Shown here: positions 9,038-17,879 of the stretch, piece after piece
Layout: each line of letters begins with the position of its first letter
How positions within the stretch are numbered: the stretch's first letter is position 1
Assembly: GCA_963702835.1 (NCBI GenBank)
Contig: OY969762.1
Coordinates: forward strand, 992,001-1,056,000
Direction of reading: 5' to 3'
Length of the DNA: 64,000 nt
Source: JAFGAV01 sp041479055
GTDB lineage: Bacteria > Acidobacteriota > Aminicenantia > Aminicenantales > JAFGAV01
Notes under the pieces: model-generated
Databases searched by the model: none
Told to the model about the DNA's origin: nothing
Seen by the model: the letters and a program-made list of their open reading frames with translations, nothing else
Program-made: the position numbers and the translations under genes

Positions 9038-9642
9038 AAATCTTGTTCTGGCTGGCCTGCTATCTCGTCGGCGCCTTCCCCACCGGCTATATCCTTTTCA
9101 AGTTGACCGAGAAAAAGGACATCCGCAGCTACGGCAGCCGGAGCACGGGAGGCACTAACGTATTTCGGACAAAGGGTCTGGCCCTGGCTCTGCCCGTCGT
9201 CATCCTGGATGCGGCCAAAGGATTCCTGGCCGTCTTCTTGGGCAACCGCTGGTTTCCCGGCCAGCCGTGGGTCCCCCTGGCCGGAGCCTTCCTGGCCGTG
9301 GTGGGGCATTGCTTTCCGGTCTATATCGGCTTTCGGGGAGGAAAGGGTATCGCCGCCACCATGGGCGCTTTCCTCGGCCTGGGCCTTGTCCCATTTCTGG
9401 TCAGCCTGGCCGTGTTCGTGGGGGTCATGGCCCTGACCCGATATGTCTCCCTGGGGTCTCTCCTGGCCGTGCTGCTCTATCCTCTCAGCCGCCTGGCCTT
9501 GGGCCAGAGCAGCGCCTGGGTGTGGATCTGGTGGGCGGCCACCCTCTTCTTAATTGTCCTGCGGCACTGGGGCAATATCCAGCGTTTGCGAGCGGGCCAG
9601 GAACGCCGGCTGGGCCGGGAAGCCGCCCAGGTCAAAGGATGA
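9034..9642 (+). CDS. plsY: Glycerol-3-phosphate acyltransferase PlsY
   Basis: Integral membrane enzyme that transfers acyl from acyl-phosphate to glycerol-3-phosphate, giving lysophosphatidate. The three active-site loops are visible: IRSYGSRSTGGTNVFRT (Ser/Arg and Gly-rich, about 30-46), GHCFPVYIGFRGGKGIAAT (about 91-109) and a late region with RHWGNIQRLRAGQE. Five or so membrane spans are predicted by eye. Length 202 is normal. It overlaps gpsA by ATGA, which makes its substrate, so the order matches the pathway. Confidence 0.93.
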   Translation: MKILFWLACYLVGAFPTGYILFKLTEKKDIRSYGSRSTGGTNVFRTKGLALALPVVILDAAKGFLAVFLGNRWFPGQPWVPLAGAFLAVVGHCFPVYIGFRGGKGIAATMGAFLGLGLVPFLVSLAVFVGVMALTRYVSLGSLLAVLLYPLSRLALGQSSAWVWIWWAATLFLIVLRHWGNIQRLRAGQERRLGREAAQVKG

Positions 9643-10634
9643 AAACAGCGGTCATCGGCGCCGGAGGCTGGGGCACGGCCCTTTCCATTCTCCTGGCCGC
9701 CAAGGGGTTGCCTGTCCGTCTCTGGGTTCGAGAAGCGGAGGTCTGGGAGGAGCTGGAGAAGAATCGGGTCAATACCGTATTCTTGCCCGGTTTCACTCTG
9801 CCCGCCGGGGTGACCTTCCATCGCCGCTTGGATGAAGCCATGGCGAATTCCGATATGGCCTTCATCGCCGTTCCCTCGCGATTCTGCCGGCGCCTCTATC
9901 AAGAGCTGGCCCCCTGGGTGACCCCCCAGTCCGTCATCGTCAGCCTGACCAAGGGCATTGAAGAGACTTCGCTCTTGAGAATGAGCGAGGTAATGGAGGA
10001 AATCTTTGCCCCTGACCGGAGGCCCAGGGTGGCTGTTCTGTCAGGACCCAGCTTTGCCCGGGAAGTGGCCGCCGGATTGCCCACGGCCGTGGTGACGGCC
10101 AGCCGTGATCCGGAGACGGCCCGGGCCGTGCAGCATATCGTTTCCGGGCCTTCCTTCCGGGCTTACGCCAGCGCCGATGTCGTCGGTGTGGAAATTGCCG
10201 GTGCGGTCAAGAATACGATGGCCATAGCCGCCGGCATATCCGACGCGCTCGGCTTCGGCCATAATTCCCGGGCCGCGCTCATCACCCGGGGTTTGGCTGA
10301 AATGGCCCGTCTAGGCGTCCGTTGCGGCGCTCAGCGGGAGACATTTTCGGGCCTGGCCGGACTAGGGGATCTCATCTTGACCTGCACCGGCGAGCTGAGC
10401 CGCAACCGCCGTCTCGGTTTTGAGCTGGGCCGCGGACGCCGGCTCGAGGATATTCTTTCTTCGACGGCCATGGTCGCCGAGGGCGTTCCCACGGCTCAAT
10501 CGGCCAAGCGGCTGTCTGAGAAGCTGGATCTCGAAATGCCCATCAACGAGCAGGTCTATCGGGTCCTGTATGAGAGAAAAGACCCGCGCCAAGCTCTCCA
10601 GGAGCTCATGGCCAGGAAACTAAAGGAGGAATAG
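9639..10634 (+). CDS. gpsA: NAD(P)-dependent glycerol-3-phosphate dehydrogenase
   Basis: Makes sn-glycerol-3-phosphate from dihydroxyacetone phosphate for phospholipid synthesis. Of 331 residues, the N-terminal Rossmann fold begins VIGAGGWGTALS. The substrate domain has SLTKGIE, VLSGPSFAREVA, the catalytic Lys in GAVKNTMAIAAG, and GLGDLILTCTG. I take the ATG at 9639, which overlaps the plsY stop. The frame remains open further upstream (to 9267), but that stretch is only the out-of-frame image of plsY. The TPR lipoprotein gene starts 3 nt after the stop. Confidence 0.95.
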   Translation: MKTAVIGAGGWGTALSILLAAKGLPVRLWVREAEVWEELEKNRVNTVFLPGFTLPAGVTFHRRLDEAMANSDMAFIAVPSRFCRRLYQELAPWVTPQSVIVSLTKGIEETSLLRMSEVMEEIFAPDRRPRVAVLSGPSFAREVAAGLPTAVVTASRDPETARAVQHIVSGPSFRAYASADVVGVEIAGAVKNTMAIAAGISDALGFGHNSRAALITRGLAEMARLGVRCGAQRETFSGLAGLGDLILTCTGELSRNRRLGFELGRGRRLEDILSSTAMVAEGVPTAQSAKRLSEKLDLEMPINEQVYRVLYERKDPRQALQELMARKLKEE

Positions 10635-10637
10635 AAC

Positions 10638-11429
10638 ATGAGGACAACACGTTGCCTGATAGGACAGTGGACGGCCGCTCTGCTGGGGTCGGCCCTCCTG
10701 ATCTCCTGCGCCTCCCTCCCCTCGGGTCAGAAGAGCAATGAGAAAGACCCTTCCTACCAGTACAATATGGGGCTGGTCTATCTGAACAGCAAGGGGGCGG
10801 ATGAAGCCGCCCTGGACCAGGCCATTTCCTACTTCCTCAAAGCCGTATCCCTGAACCCCAAACATTTTCTGGCCTACAACGCTTTGGGGCTGGCCTATTC
10901 CATGAAGGGCGACCTTGCCTCCGCCACACGCGTTTTTGAAAAAAGCCTCGAAATCAATCCGGGTTTCAGCGAAGCCCGCAACAACTTGGGCAGCCTCTTT
11001 GAAGCTCTCGGTTTCGTGGACAAGGCCGAGGCTGAATACAAGAAAGTCCTGGCCGATGACACCTATCACTCCCGGCAACTCCCCCTCTACAACCTGGCCC
11101 GTCTGGCCTATCGGCAGGATAAGCTCGATGAAGCCTTGGACTATGTGGACAGGTCGGTCCGTTTCGATTCCCGGATGGCCATGGCCCACAACCTCAGGGG
11201 GCTGATCCTGGAAAAAAAAGAGGACTTGGAGGGAGCCGTGGCCAGCTATGAAAAGGCCGGCCGGCTTGTCCCGGATGATATGAGCTTCCAGCTCAACCTG
11301 GGGTTGGCCTTGATCAAAGCCGGGAATGCCGGCGAGGCCCGACAGGTGCTGGAGGCTATCCTCCACAAGACTGACAATACCGAGCTGAGGCAAAAAGCCT
11401 CGGCAGCTTTGAAACAGCTAAAGCAATGA
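10638..11429 (+). CDS. TPR-repeat lipoprotein
   Basis: Lipoprotein with a signal peptide and lipobox LLISC (lipidated Cys at residue 24), followed by about five tetratricopeptide repeats spanning residues 40-255 (for example YNMGLVYLNS, AYNALGLAYSMKGD, ARNNLGSLFEALG, AHNLRGLILEKK). The layout is like the pilus-assembly lipoprotein PilF/PilW, but no type IV pilus genes are in view, so a general scaffold role is safer. An AGGAGG ribosome site lies just before it, at the end of gpsA. It converges on ahcY with a 19-nt gap. Confidence 0.75.
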   Translation: MRTTRCLIGQWTAALLGSALLISCASLPSGQKSNEKDPSYQYNMGLVYLNSKGADEAALDQAISYFLKAVSLNPKHFLAYNALGLAYSMKGDLASATRVFEKSLEINPGFSEARNNLGSLFEALGFVDKAEAEYKKVLADDTYHSRQLPLYNLARLAYRQDKLDEALDYVDRSVRFDSRMAMAHNLRGLILEKKEDLEGAVASYEKAGRLVPDDMSFQLNLGLALIKAGNAGEARQVLEAILHKTDNTELRQKASAALKQLKQ

Positions 11430-11448
11430 GCGGGCCGCCGAGCGGGGT

Positions 11449-12705
11449 TCAGGTGCCTTCCTGCCATTCGGCCAGGTAGCGTTTCTGCTCTGGCGTCAGG
11501 GCGTCGATGATCACTCCCATGGATTTCAGCTTCACAGCGGCGATCTGTTCGTCGATTCTGGCCGGCACGGGGTAAACGCGCTTCTCCAGCTTCCGGCCTT
11601 CTCGGACGAGGTGGACGATGCTCAGGGCCTGGTTGGCGAAACTCATGTCCATGACCATGGCCGGATGACCCTCGGCCGCGGCCAGGTTGATCAATCGGCC
11701 TTCGCCCAGGAGGTTGATTCTCCGCCCGTTTCTCAAGGTGAACTCCTCGACAAAGGGCCGAATCTTCCGCCGGCGGCCGGAGAGTTTGGCCAAGGCGGGG
11801 ATGTCGATCTCGACGTTGAAATGACCGGAGTTGGCCACGATGGCGCCGTCCTTCATGCGCCGGAAATGCTCTCCCCGGATGATGCTCTTGTTGCCGGTGA
11901 CGGTGATGAATATATCCCCCAAGGGGGCGGCCTGGGCCATGGTCATGACCTGGAAGCCGTCCATGATGGCCTCCAGGGCCTTGAGCGGGTCCACTTCGCA
12001 GATGATGACTTTGGACCCGGCGCCCCGGGCCCGGAAGGAGATCCCCCGGCCGCACCAGCCGTAGCCGGCCACCACTACGTTCATCCCGGCCAAGAGGACG
12101 TTGGTGGCCCGCAGGATGCCGTCCAGAGTGCTCTGGCCAGTCCCGTACCGGTTGTCGAAGAAATGCTTGGTCTTGGCATCGTTGACAGCGATTATGGGAT
12201 AGCGGAGGACCTTCCGGGAGGCCATGCTCTTCAGGCGGATGACCCCGGTGGTGGTCTCCTCCGTTCCGCCGATGATGGCCCCCAGGAGTTTTTTCCGCTT
12301 GGAGTGGATGGTGCTCACCAAGTCGGCTCCGTCGTCCATGGTGATGTGGGGCCGGAAGTCGAGAACCTGGCTGATGTGCCGGTAGTAGGTGGCGTTGTTT
12401 TCGCCCTTGACGGCAAAGACCGGCAGCCGGTCATAGCGGACCAGAGCAGCGGCCACATCATCCTGAGTGCTGAGAGGGTTGGAGGCACACAGGGCCAACT
12501 GGGCTCCTCCGGCTCGCAGGACCTGCATCAAATTACCCGTCTCGCTGGTGACATGGAGGCAAGCGGCTATTTTGACGCCCCGCAAGGGTTGGTCGGCGGC
12601 AAACCGTTTCTTAATGGACTGCAGGACGGGCATGAAACGGGAGGCCCACTCCATCCGCAGCCGGCCCCCGGCGGCCAGGTTGAGGTCTTTGACGTCTGAA
12701 CGCAT
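11449..12705 (-). CDS. ahcY: Adenosylhomocysteinase
   Basis: NAD-dependent hydrolase of S-adenosylhomocysteine to adenosine and homocysteine. Of 418 residues, the substrate part has HVTSETGNLMQ, SNPLSTQDDVAAAL, DDGADLVS, and GGTEETTTGV. The NAD-binding domain has GYGWCGRGISFRARGAG. The start at 12705 (MRSDVKDLN) is chosen because AGGAGA precedes it; longer in-frame ATG 12771 overlaps the promoter. This is the short bacterial/archaeal-type form, without the eukaryotic-type KPxxYRY tail. It would recycle the product of the many SAM methyltransferases and feed homocysteine to the methyltransferase at the left edge. Confidence 0.93.
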   Translation of the reverse strand: MRSDVKDLNLAAGGRLRMEWASRFMPVLQSIKKRFAADQPLRGVKIAACLHVTSETGNLMQVLRAGGAQLALCASNPLSTQDDVAAALVRYDRLPVFAVKGENNATYYRHISQVLDFRPHITMDDGADLVSTIHSKRKKLLGAIIGGTEETTTGVIRLKSMASRKVLRYPIIAVNDAKTKHFFDNRYGTGQSTLDGILRATNVLLAGMNVVVAGYGWCGRGISFRARGAGSKVIICEVDPLKALEAIMDGFQVMTMAQAAPLGDIFITVTGNKSIIRGEHFRRMKDGAIVANSGHFNVEIDIPALAKLSGRRRKIRPFVEEFTLRNGRRINLLGEGRLINLAAAEGHPAMVMDMSFANQALSIVHLVREGRKLEKRVYPVPARIDEQIAAVKLKSMGVIIDALTPEQKRYLAEWQEGT

Positions 12706-12742
12706 ATTGAAATCTCCTGAACTTTGGTCCGAAGAGTGATGG

Positions 12743-12771
12743 GATATACCATATTCGTCGCCGCAATGCAA
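12743..12771 (-). promoter_or_regulatory. Promoter of ahcY
   Basis: Minus-strand TTGCAT (12771-12766) and TATATC (12748-12743), spacer 17 nt, with a TGG extension before the -10. The leader would be about 30 nt and carries the AGGAGA ribosome site. It is too short for an SAH riboswitch. Confidence 0.55.
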
Positions 12772-12805
12772 TTTAGCCCCGAAAATAGGGTTCCTTCGAA
12801 GCTGG

Positions 12806-12835
12806 TTGCATTTCTTTTTTAGATTGTGTTAAGGT
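12806..12835 (+). promoter_or_regulatory. Candidate promoter of the M16-like pair
   Basis: TTGCAT (12806-12811) and TAAGGT (12830-12835) with an 18-nt spacer, divergent from the ahcY promoter and using the same -35 sequence. The TTG at 12844 would be almost at the transcription start. Confidence 0.4.
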
Positions 12836-12876
12836 TCTAGAAATTGGAAAGGCTCTTGAAAATATCTCATCTCAGG

Positions 12877-14196
12877 ATGAAGATGCCTATCTGGGCCGTC
12901 GTCTGGCTGCTGGGCGCGGGCTTGGCCAACTCATCCGGGATGACCTCCGGGCCCAGCCTTCCTCTGACCCACTATCAACTCAAAAACGGGCTGCAGGTCC
13001 TTTTATCCGAGGACTTCACCCTCCCCCTGGTCAGTGTGGTCGTGATTTATCGGGTAGGCTCCCTGCATGATCCGGCCGGCAAAGCCGGCCTGGCTTATCT
13101 GCTGGAGAATTTAATGTTTTTGGGTTCGGCTAATGTCAGCCAGATGCAGCACATGAGCTACATCAGCCGGACGGGGGGCTTCCTCAATGCGGCCACTCTG
13201 GAAGACCGGACCCTCTTCTATCAAACCGTGCCCTCCAACCAGCTGGCCCTGGTCCTCTGGCTGGAATCCGACCGGATGCGCTCTCTGGAAATCACCCCGG
13301 CCAAAGTTGAGGCGGCCAAAGACGAGCTGGCGGCCGAGATACAGAACCGGCAGCTGGAAGCACCCTACCTGGAAACCTTTTTCAACTTCGACCGGATGCT
13401 CTTTCCCGACCCCGCCTACAGTCATCCCATCATCGGCCGGCCGGAGGAATTGCAGGACATTACCCCGGAGGATGCTCAGAACTTCTATCACCAGTACTAT
13501 GCGCCCAACAATGCCCTGCTTTGCATCGCCGGCAACTTTAACAACCTCAGCCTGCGCGATTTGGTGTCCCGCTATTTTGAGTCCATCCCCCGCGGCCCGG
13601 AACCCCCGGCCGCCCCTCCGCTCCCGGCCCTGGCCAAGGAAGCGCGGACCGAGACGATCAAGGCTCCCCGCATCCCGGTTCCCGGTTTTCACCTGGCCTT
13701 CCGTATCAGCAACCCGCGGCCCGGCGATCTCTATGGACTAACCTTGATCGATTACCTTCTCTGCCGCGGCAAGACCAGCCGGCTGGTCGAACGCCTGGTC
13801 AAGCGCGATCGTTTGGCCATCCAGCTGACGGGAGGCTTGGAAAGGCGCGGCGGCCTAGCTGCCTACCGGATTTTTGTGACCAACAACACGGAGCTCATCG
13901 CCCAGCAATGCCGGGATGTGATCTTTTCCGAGCTGGGTGTGCTCAAGACGAGCTTCGTTTCCGAGGAAGAACTGTCCAAGGCCAAGAACATTTTCAAGAA
14001 AGATATCTTCGACCGGCTGGGGACAAGCCTCGACAGGGCGCTTTATATAGGAGAGCAGTTTCTCTCTCGGCCCGTCCCGGAGGGCGATCTTCTGGACCTG
14101 GACCGCTATCTGGCCATCACCCCCCAGATCGTCACCGGCCTGGTGAACAGGTACTTCACCCGCGACAACTGCATCGTTCTCAACATCCAGAGATGA
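12877..14196 (+). CDS. M16-like (pitrilysin-family) protein, zinc motif degraded, first of a pair
   Basis: Exported protein of 439 residues with a signal peptide (MKMPIWAVVWLLGAG). It has the M16 fold order: LKNGLQVLLSED, the motif region, then NFYHQYYAPNNALLCIAGNF and a second half. The metal motif that should read HLLEH is YLLEN (Y74, E77, N78; codons at 13096 and 13108), so both zinc-binding histidines are lost while the glutamate remains. TTG 12844 is an alternative start. The second M16 gene overlaps by ATGA. Both probably act together in the periplasm, but neither looks able to hold zinc in the usual way. Confidence 0.8.
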   Translation: MKMPIWAVVWLLGAGLANSSGMTSGPSLPLTHYQLKNGLQVLLSEDFTLPLVSVVVIYRVGSLHDPAGKAGLAYLLENLMFLGSANVSQMQHMSYISRTGGFLNAATLEDRTLFYQTVPSNQLALVLWLESDRMRSLEITPAKVEAAKDELAAEIQNRQLEAPYLETFFNFDRMLFPDPAYSHPIIGRPEELQDITPEDAQNFYHQYYAPNNALLCIAGNFNNLSLRDLVSRYFESIPRGPEPPAAPPLPALAKEARTETIKAPRIPVPGFHLAFRISNPRPGDLYGLTLIDYLLCRGKTSRLVERLVKRDRLAIQLTGGLERRGGLAAYRIFVTNNTELIAQQCRDVIFSELGVLKTSFVSEEELSKAKNIFKKDIFDRLGTSLDRALYIGEQFLSRPVPEGDLLDLDRYLAITPQIVTGLVNRYFTRDNCIVLNIQR

Positions 14197-15647
14197 ACAC
14201 TAAGAACTGGTTCCGGAAACAGGCCGTCTTCCTGCTCCTGGCCCTCCTGGCGGGCCTGGGCCTTGGCGGCCAGGAGCGGTTCCGCAGAACGCCCCCCCTG
14301 CCCGAGCCCCTGCCCGCTCTGCGCTTGCCCAATATCGAGAGCGCGACTCTCTCCAATGGCCTGAAGCTGGCGGTGGCTTATCGCCAAGGCTTGCCCCTGC
14401 TCAGCCTGCAGCTGGTCATTCTGTCCGGGGAGAACTCCTCCCCGCTTCAACTGCCGGGGTGCGCCACGGCCGCCGCCCACATGTTCGACCGAGGGACTCT
14501 CACCTCTTCGGCTTTAAAGATCGAGGAACGGATCGACTCTCTGGGCGGCAGCCTGTCCATATCCGTGCACCCCGATATCACCTTGATCTCTTTTACCTTT
14601 TTGGAGGAATATCTGGACAGCGCTCTTGAGCTCCTGGCGGAGATGATCCTCCAGCCCTTGTGGACGGAGCAGGAATGGGTCAATATCCGGCGGATCCTGA
14701 CCTACGAACTTCAGGACAAAGAAAACGATCCCGATTTTGTAGCCCGCCGGCTTCTTTTCCGTCTGCTCTACCGGAAGCAGCCGGCCCGGGAGGCCCTGCT
14801 CAGCTCCGACCTTTTCCGCAACATGCGGCTGAAGGACGTTTCAGACTTCGCCGTCCGGCATTACCGGCCGAATAATGCCCTGCTGGTGCTGGCCGGCGAC
14901 ATCAGCCTCCGGACGGCAGCCCGCAAGGTCAGTCATTATCTGAATACCTGGCCGCCGCTTCCCGGGGAATCCCCACCCTCCCAAAGCCCCCGGCCCAACA
15001 GCGACCTTCGCCTTTGTTTTGTCGATGTTCCGGGCTCCGCCGAATGCACCATCTTTCTGGGAAACATTGGGCCGCCCGCTTCCACTCCCGATTTCTTTTC
15101 GCTTCTGGTATTCAATCAATTGCTGGGCGGCACGCCCTACAGCCGCTTTTTTCTGAACCTCCGAGAATCCAAGGCTTATGCTTATTATGCCTTCAGCGAA
15201 ATTATATTCTTGAACACGCACAGCATCTTCCTGGTCCGGGCCCGGGTCAGGCCCGCGGCTGCGGCCGTGGCCGTGGCCGAGATCCTCCGCGAGATGCGCC
15301 GGGCCATGACCGAAAGGGTCCTGCCGGCAGAGATCGAGCAGGCCAAATCCTATCTTCTTGGAAATTTTCCCCTGACCATCGAACGGCTGGAACGATTTTC
15401 TGACAGAGTGGCCGAGCTTCAGGCCTTCCGCCTGGGGCCCGACCACTGGAATCAATTTATGGAAAACATCATGCTGGTCAGCGGCGAAACGGTTCAAGAG
15501 GCAGTCCAAAATCTTCCGCTGCTCTCGCCAGTGGTAGTCATCGCCGGCGACCAATCAATCCTGGTTGACCCTCTGAGAAGTTTTGAAAAAGTCGAGGTCT
15601 ATGATAAAAAAGGAGAACTCCAGTATAGCTTGTCGAAGGAGAAATGA
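14193..15647 (+). CDS. M16-like protein lacking HxxEH, second of a pair
   Basis: Exported 484-residue protein with a signal peptide (MNTKNWFRKQ then a Leu/Ala core). It has an M16 N-terminal half (LSNGLKLAVAYRQGLPLLSLQLV, then the position of the zinc motif reads GCATAAAHMFDRGT), FAVRHYRPNNALLVLAGDI, and a C-terminal half with LGGTPYSRFFLNLRESKAYAYYAF. The last motif is the R/Y region that binds substrate in the non-catalytic subunits of two-part M16 enzymes. Start 14193 overlaps the stop of the first gene. ftcD follows with another ATGA overlap. Confidence 0.8.
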   Translation: MNTKNWFRKQAVFLLLALLAGLGLGGQERFRRTPPLPEPLPALRLPNIESATLSNGLKLAVAYRQGLPLLSLQLVILSGENSSPLQLPGCATAAAHMFDRGTLTSSALKIEERIDSLGGSLSISVHPDITLISFTFLEEYLDSALELLAEMILQPLWTEQEWVNIRRILTYELQDKENDPDFVARRLLFRLLYRKQPAREALLSSDLFRNMRLKDVSDFAVRHYRPNNALLVLAGDISLRTAARKVSHYLNTWPPLPGESPPSQSPRPNSDLRLCFVDVPGSAECTIFLGNIGPPASTPDFFSLLVFNQLLGGTPYSRFFLNLRESKAYAYYAFSEIIFLNTHSIFLVRARVRPAAAAVAVAEILREMRRAMTERVLPAEIEQAKSYLLGNFPLTIERLERFSDRVAELQAFRLGPDHWNQFMENIMLVSGETVQEAVQNLPLLSPVVVIAGDQSILVDPLRSFEKVEVYDKKGELQYSLSKEK

Positions 15648-17326
15648 GGATGAAGCTGGTGGAATGCGTCCCCAACTTCAGTGAAGGCCGGGACAAGGCC
15701 AAGATCGATGCCATTACCCGGGAGATCCAGGCCACCTCCGGCGTGAGGCTCCTGGATGTGGACCCCGGCCAGACAACCAATCGCACCGTGGTGACCTTCA
15801 TCGGGACGCCGGAGGCCGTGGCCGAAGCCGCCTTCCGGGCCATCCGCAAGGCCGCCCAAGTGATTGATATGCGCCAGCATAAGGGGGCTCACAGCCGCAT
15901 CGGGGCCACCGATGTCTGCCCTTTCGTCCCAGTCTCGGAAGTGACCATGAAGGACTGTGTGAAGAGTGCCCACGGCCTGGGCCGGCGAGTGGCGGACGAG
16001 CTGGGCATCCCAGTCTACTTCTATGAAGAAGCGGCTCTCAAGCCGGAGCGGCGGAATCTGGCCGTCATCCGGGCCGGAGAATACGAGGGGCTGCCCGAAA
16101 AGCTCAAAGACCCGGAATGGGCTCCCGATTGCGGGCCGGCCGTCTTCAACCCCCAGGCGGGGGCGACCGTCATCGGCGCCCGCGAGTTTCTGATCGCCTA
16201 CAACATCAACCTGAATACCCGAGACAGGAAGCTGGCCAACGACATCGCCCTCAGCCTCCGGGAAACCGGACGGGCCAAGAAGGACAGCCAGGGCAACCCG
16301 GCCAAGGATGCCCAGGGCAATGCCGTTCGAGAGGCGGGCCTTTTTCCTCATGTCAAGGCCGTAGGCTGGTACATCGAGGATTACGGCCAGGCCCAGATCT
16401 CGATCAATTTCACCAACTACAAAGTCAGCCCGCCCCATCTGGTCTTCGATGAGGCCTCCCGGCTGGCAGCCAAGCTGGGCCTGCGGGTTACGGGCAGCGA
16501 GCTGGTGGGCCTCATCCCCAAGGAGGCGCTGCTCATGGCCGGACGCCACTATGCGGAAAAGCAGGGCAAGAGCCCGGGCTGGCCCGAAGAGGAGCTCATC
16601 CGGCTGGCCGTCCTGTCCCTGGGCTTGAACGACGTGGCCCCCTTCGACCCCCAGAAAAAGATCATTGAGAATCAATTCGGCGGCGAAAAGCCGTCTCTGC
16701 TGAAGATGGACCTGCGCCGTTTTGCCAATGAGCTGTCCATGGACTCGCCTGCGCCGGGCGGAGGGAGCGCGGCCGCCCTGTGCGGCGCCCTGTCCGCCGC
16801 GCTCAGCTCCATGGTCTCCCACCTGACCGTCGGCCGGAAGGGCTATGAAAAAGCGCAGAGGGAGGTCAAACAATTGGCCGTGGAAGCCCAGGCGCTTAAG
16901 GACTCTCTCCTGGAGGCCGTGGACCGCGACGCTGAGGCTTTCAATAAGGTCATGGATGCCCTCCGTCTGCCCAAAAAGACCGAAGAGCAGGCCCGGGAGC
17001 GCAGCCAGGCCGTGGGCCAGGCCGCCAGGGAAGCCACGCTTGTTCCTCTGGGAGTCCTGGAAAAGAGCATCGACCTGCTGAAGCTGGCCAAGAAAGTTGC
17101 CCGTATCGGCAACAAGAACTCGCTGAGCGATGCCGGCGTGGCTGGCCTGACGGCCCAGGCCGCGGCCGAAGGAGCTTATTACAACGTTCGCATCAACCTG
17201 CCCTCCCTGCCGGACGAGGAGCTCCGGGCCGAGCTCGGCCGGAAGGCCAAGGCCCTCAAGGTCCACGCGGTGAAGCTGGGAAACGACGTCCGCCGCATCA
17301 TGGACAGGAATCTGCGGCGGGCCTGA
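15644..17326 (+). CDS. ftcD: Bifunctional glutamate formimidoyltransferase / formimidoyl-THF cyclodeaminase
   Basis: Late step of histidine breakdown: moves the formimino group from formiminoglutamate to tetrahydrofolate, then deaminates it to methenyl-THF. The transferase half (about 1-330) starts VECVPNFSEGRD and has the catalytic His at residue 83 in KGAHSRIGATDVCPF. The cyclodeaminase half (about 350-560) has DSPAPGGGSAAAL and NKNSLSDAGVAG. The fused form of about 560 residues is the same arrangement as in animals. A second ATG at 15650 is possible. hutH, hutU and hutI are not in the window. Confidence 0.93.
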   Translation: MRMKLVECVPNFSEGRDKAKIDAITREIQATSGVRLLDVDPGQTTNRTVVTFIGTPEAVAEAAFRAIRKAAQVIDMRQHKGAHSRIGATDVCPFVPVSEVTMKDCVKSAHGLGRRVADELGIPVYFYEEAALKPERRNLAVIRAGEYEGLPEKLKDPEWAPDCGPAVFNPQAGATVIGAREFLIAYNINLNTRDRKLANDIALSLRETGRAKKDSQGNPAKDAQGNAVREAGLFPHVKAVGWYIEDYGQAQISINFTNYKVSPPHLVFDEASRLAAKLGLRVTGSELVGLIPKEALLMAGRHYAEKQGKSPGWPEEELIRLAVLSLGLNDVAPFDPQKKIIENQFGGEKPSLLKMDLRRFANELSMDSPAPGGGSAAALCGALSAALSSMVSHLTVGRKGYEKAQREVKQLAVEAQALKDSLLEAVDRDAEAFNKVMDALRLPKKTEEQARERSQAVGQAAREATLVPLGVLEKSIDLLKLAKKVARIGNKNSLSDAGVAGLTAQAAAEGAYYNVRINLPSLPDEELRAELGRKAKALKVHAVKLGNDVRRIMDRNLRRA

Positions 17327-17333
17327 TCCAACC

Positions 17334-17879
17334 GTGACTGAAGTTGAACCGCGGGCCGGCCGGAAGATCCGGCTCATGGAGGGCGACCTGGCCCAGGTCG
17401 AGGCTGAGGCTATCGTCAACGCCGCCAATACCTCGCTCGTTCTGGGCGGCGGTGTGGCCGGGGCCATTCGGCGCTTGGGCGGAGAATCCATCCAGGAAGA
17501 ATGCCTGAAGCTTGCTCCCATCAAGGTCGGCCAGTCGGTCCTGACCGGCGCCGGCAGGCTCAAGGCCAAGTACGTTATTCATGCCGCCGGCCCGGTGTGG
17601 GGCGAAGGGGATGAGGATGACAAGCTCCACCGGGCTACCACCAGCAGCCTCCGGCTGGCCGAAGCCCGCCGCCTCCGCTCGATCGCCTTTCCGGCGATCA
17701 GCGCCGGTATTTTTGGCTTTCCCCTGGAGCGCTGCAGCAGGATCATGCTGACCGTCGCCCTGGACTTTTTAAAAAATCACGACTCTCCGCAGGAAATCAT
17801 TTTCTGTCTGTACGGCCAGGAAGCTTTTAAGGTGTTCGACCTGACTCTCCGCCAGCTGAGCAGGTCTTCGGCGAGCTAG
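17334..17879 (+). CDS. Macro-domain protein (O-acetyl-ADP-ribose deacetylase type)
   Basis: Single macro domain of 181 residues that binds ADP-ribose and probably removes ADP-ribose or acetyl esters. Motifs: GDLAQVEAEAIVNAANTSL (ligand pocket with the conserved Asn), GGGVAGAIRRLGG, VIHAAGPVWGEG and ISAGIFGFPLERC. GTG start at 17334, seven nt after the ftcD stop, so probably in the same transcript. Its 3' end overlaps the znuB end (opposite strand) by 4 nt. No partner ADP-ribosyltransferase is in view. Confidence 0.88.
   Translation: MTEVEPRAGRKIRLMEGDLAQVEAEAIVNAANTSLVLGGGVAGAIRRLGGESIQEECLKLAPIKVGQSVLTGAGRLKAKYVIHAAGPVWGEGDEDDKLHRATTSSLRLAEARRLRSIAFPAISAGIFGFPLERCSRIMLTVALDFLKNHDSPQEIIFCLYGQEAFKVFDLTLRQLSRSSAS

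Noticed and set aside
12706..12771. Possible SAH riboswitch before ahcY, or a longer AhcY N terminus
   Set aside because: The leader predicted from the promoter is only about 30 nt, too short for the riboswitch, and the extra codons precede the SD.
15599..17569. 656-codon minus-strand frame over ftcD
   Set aside because: Antisense shadow; ftcD has both complete catalytic domains.
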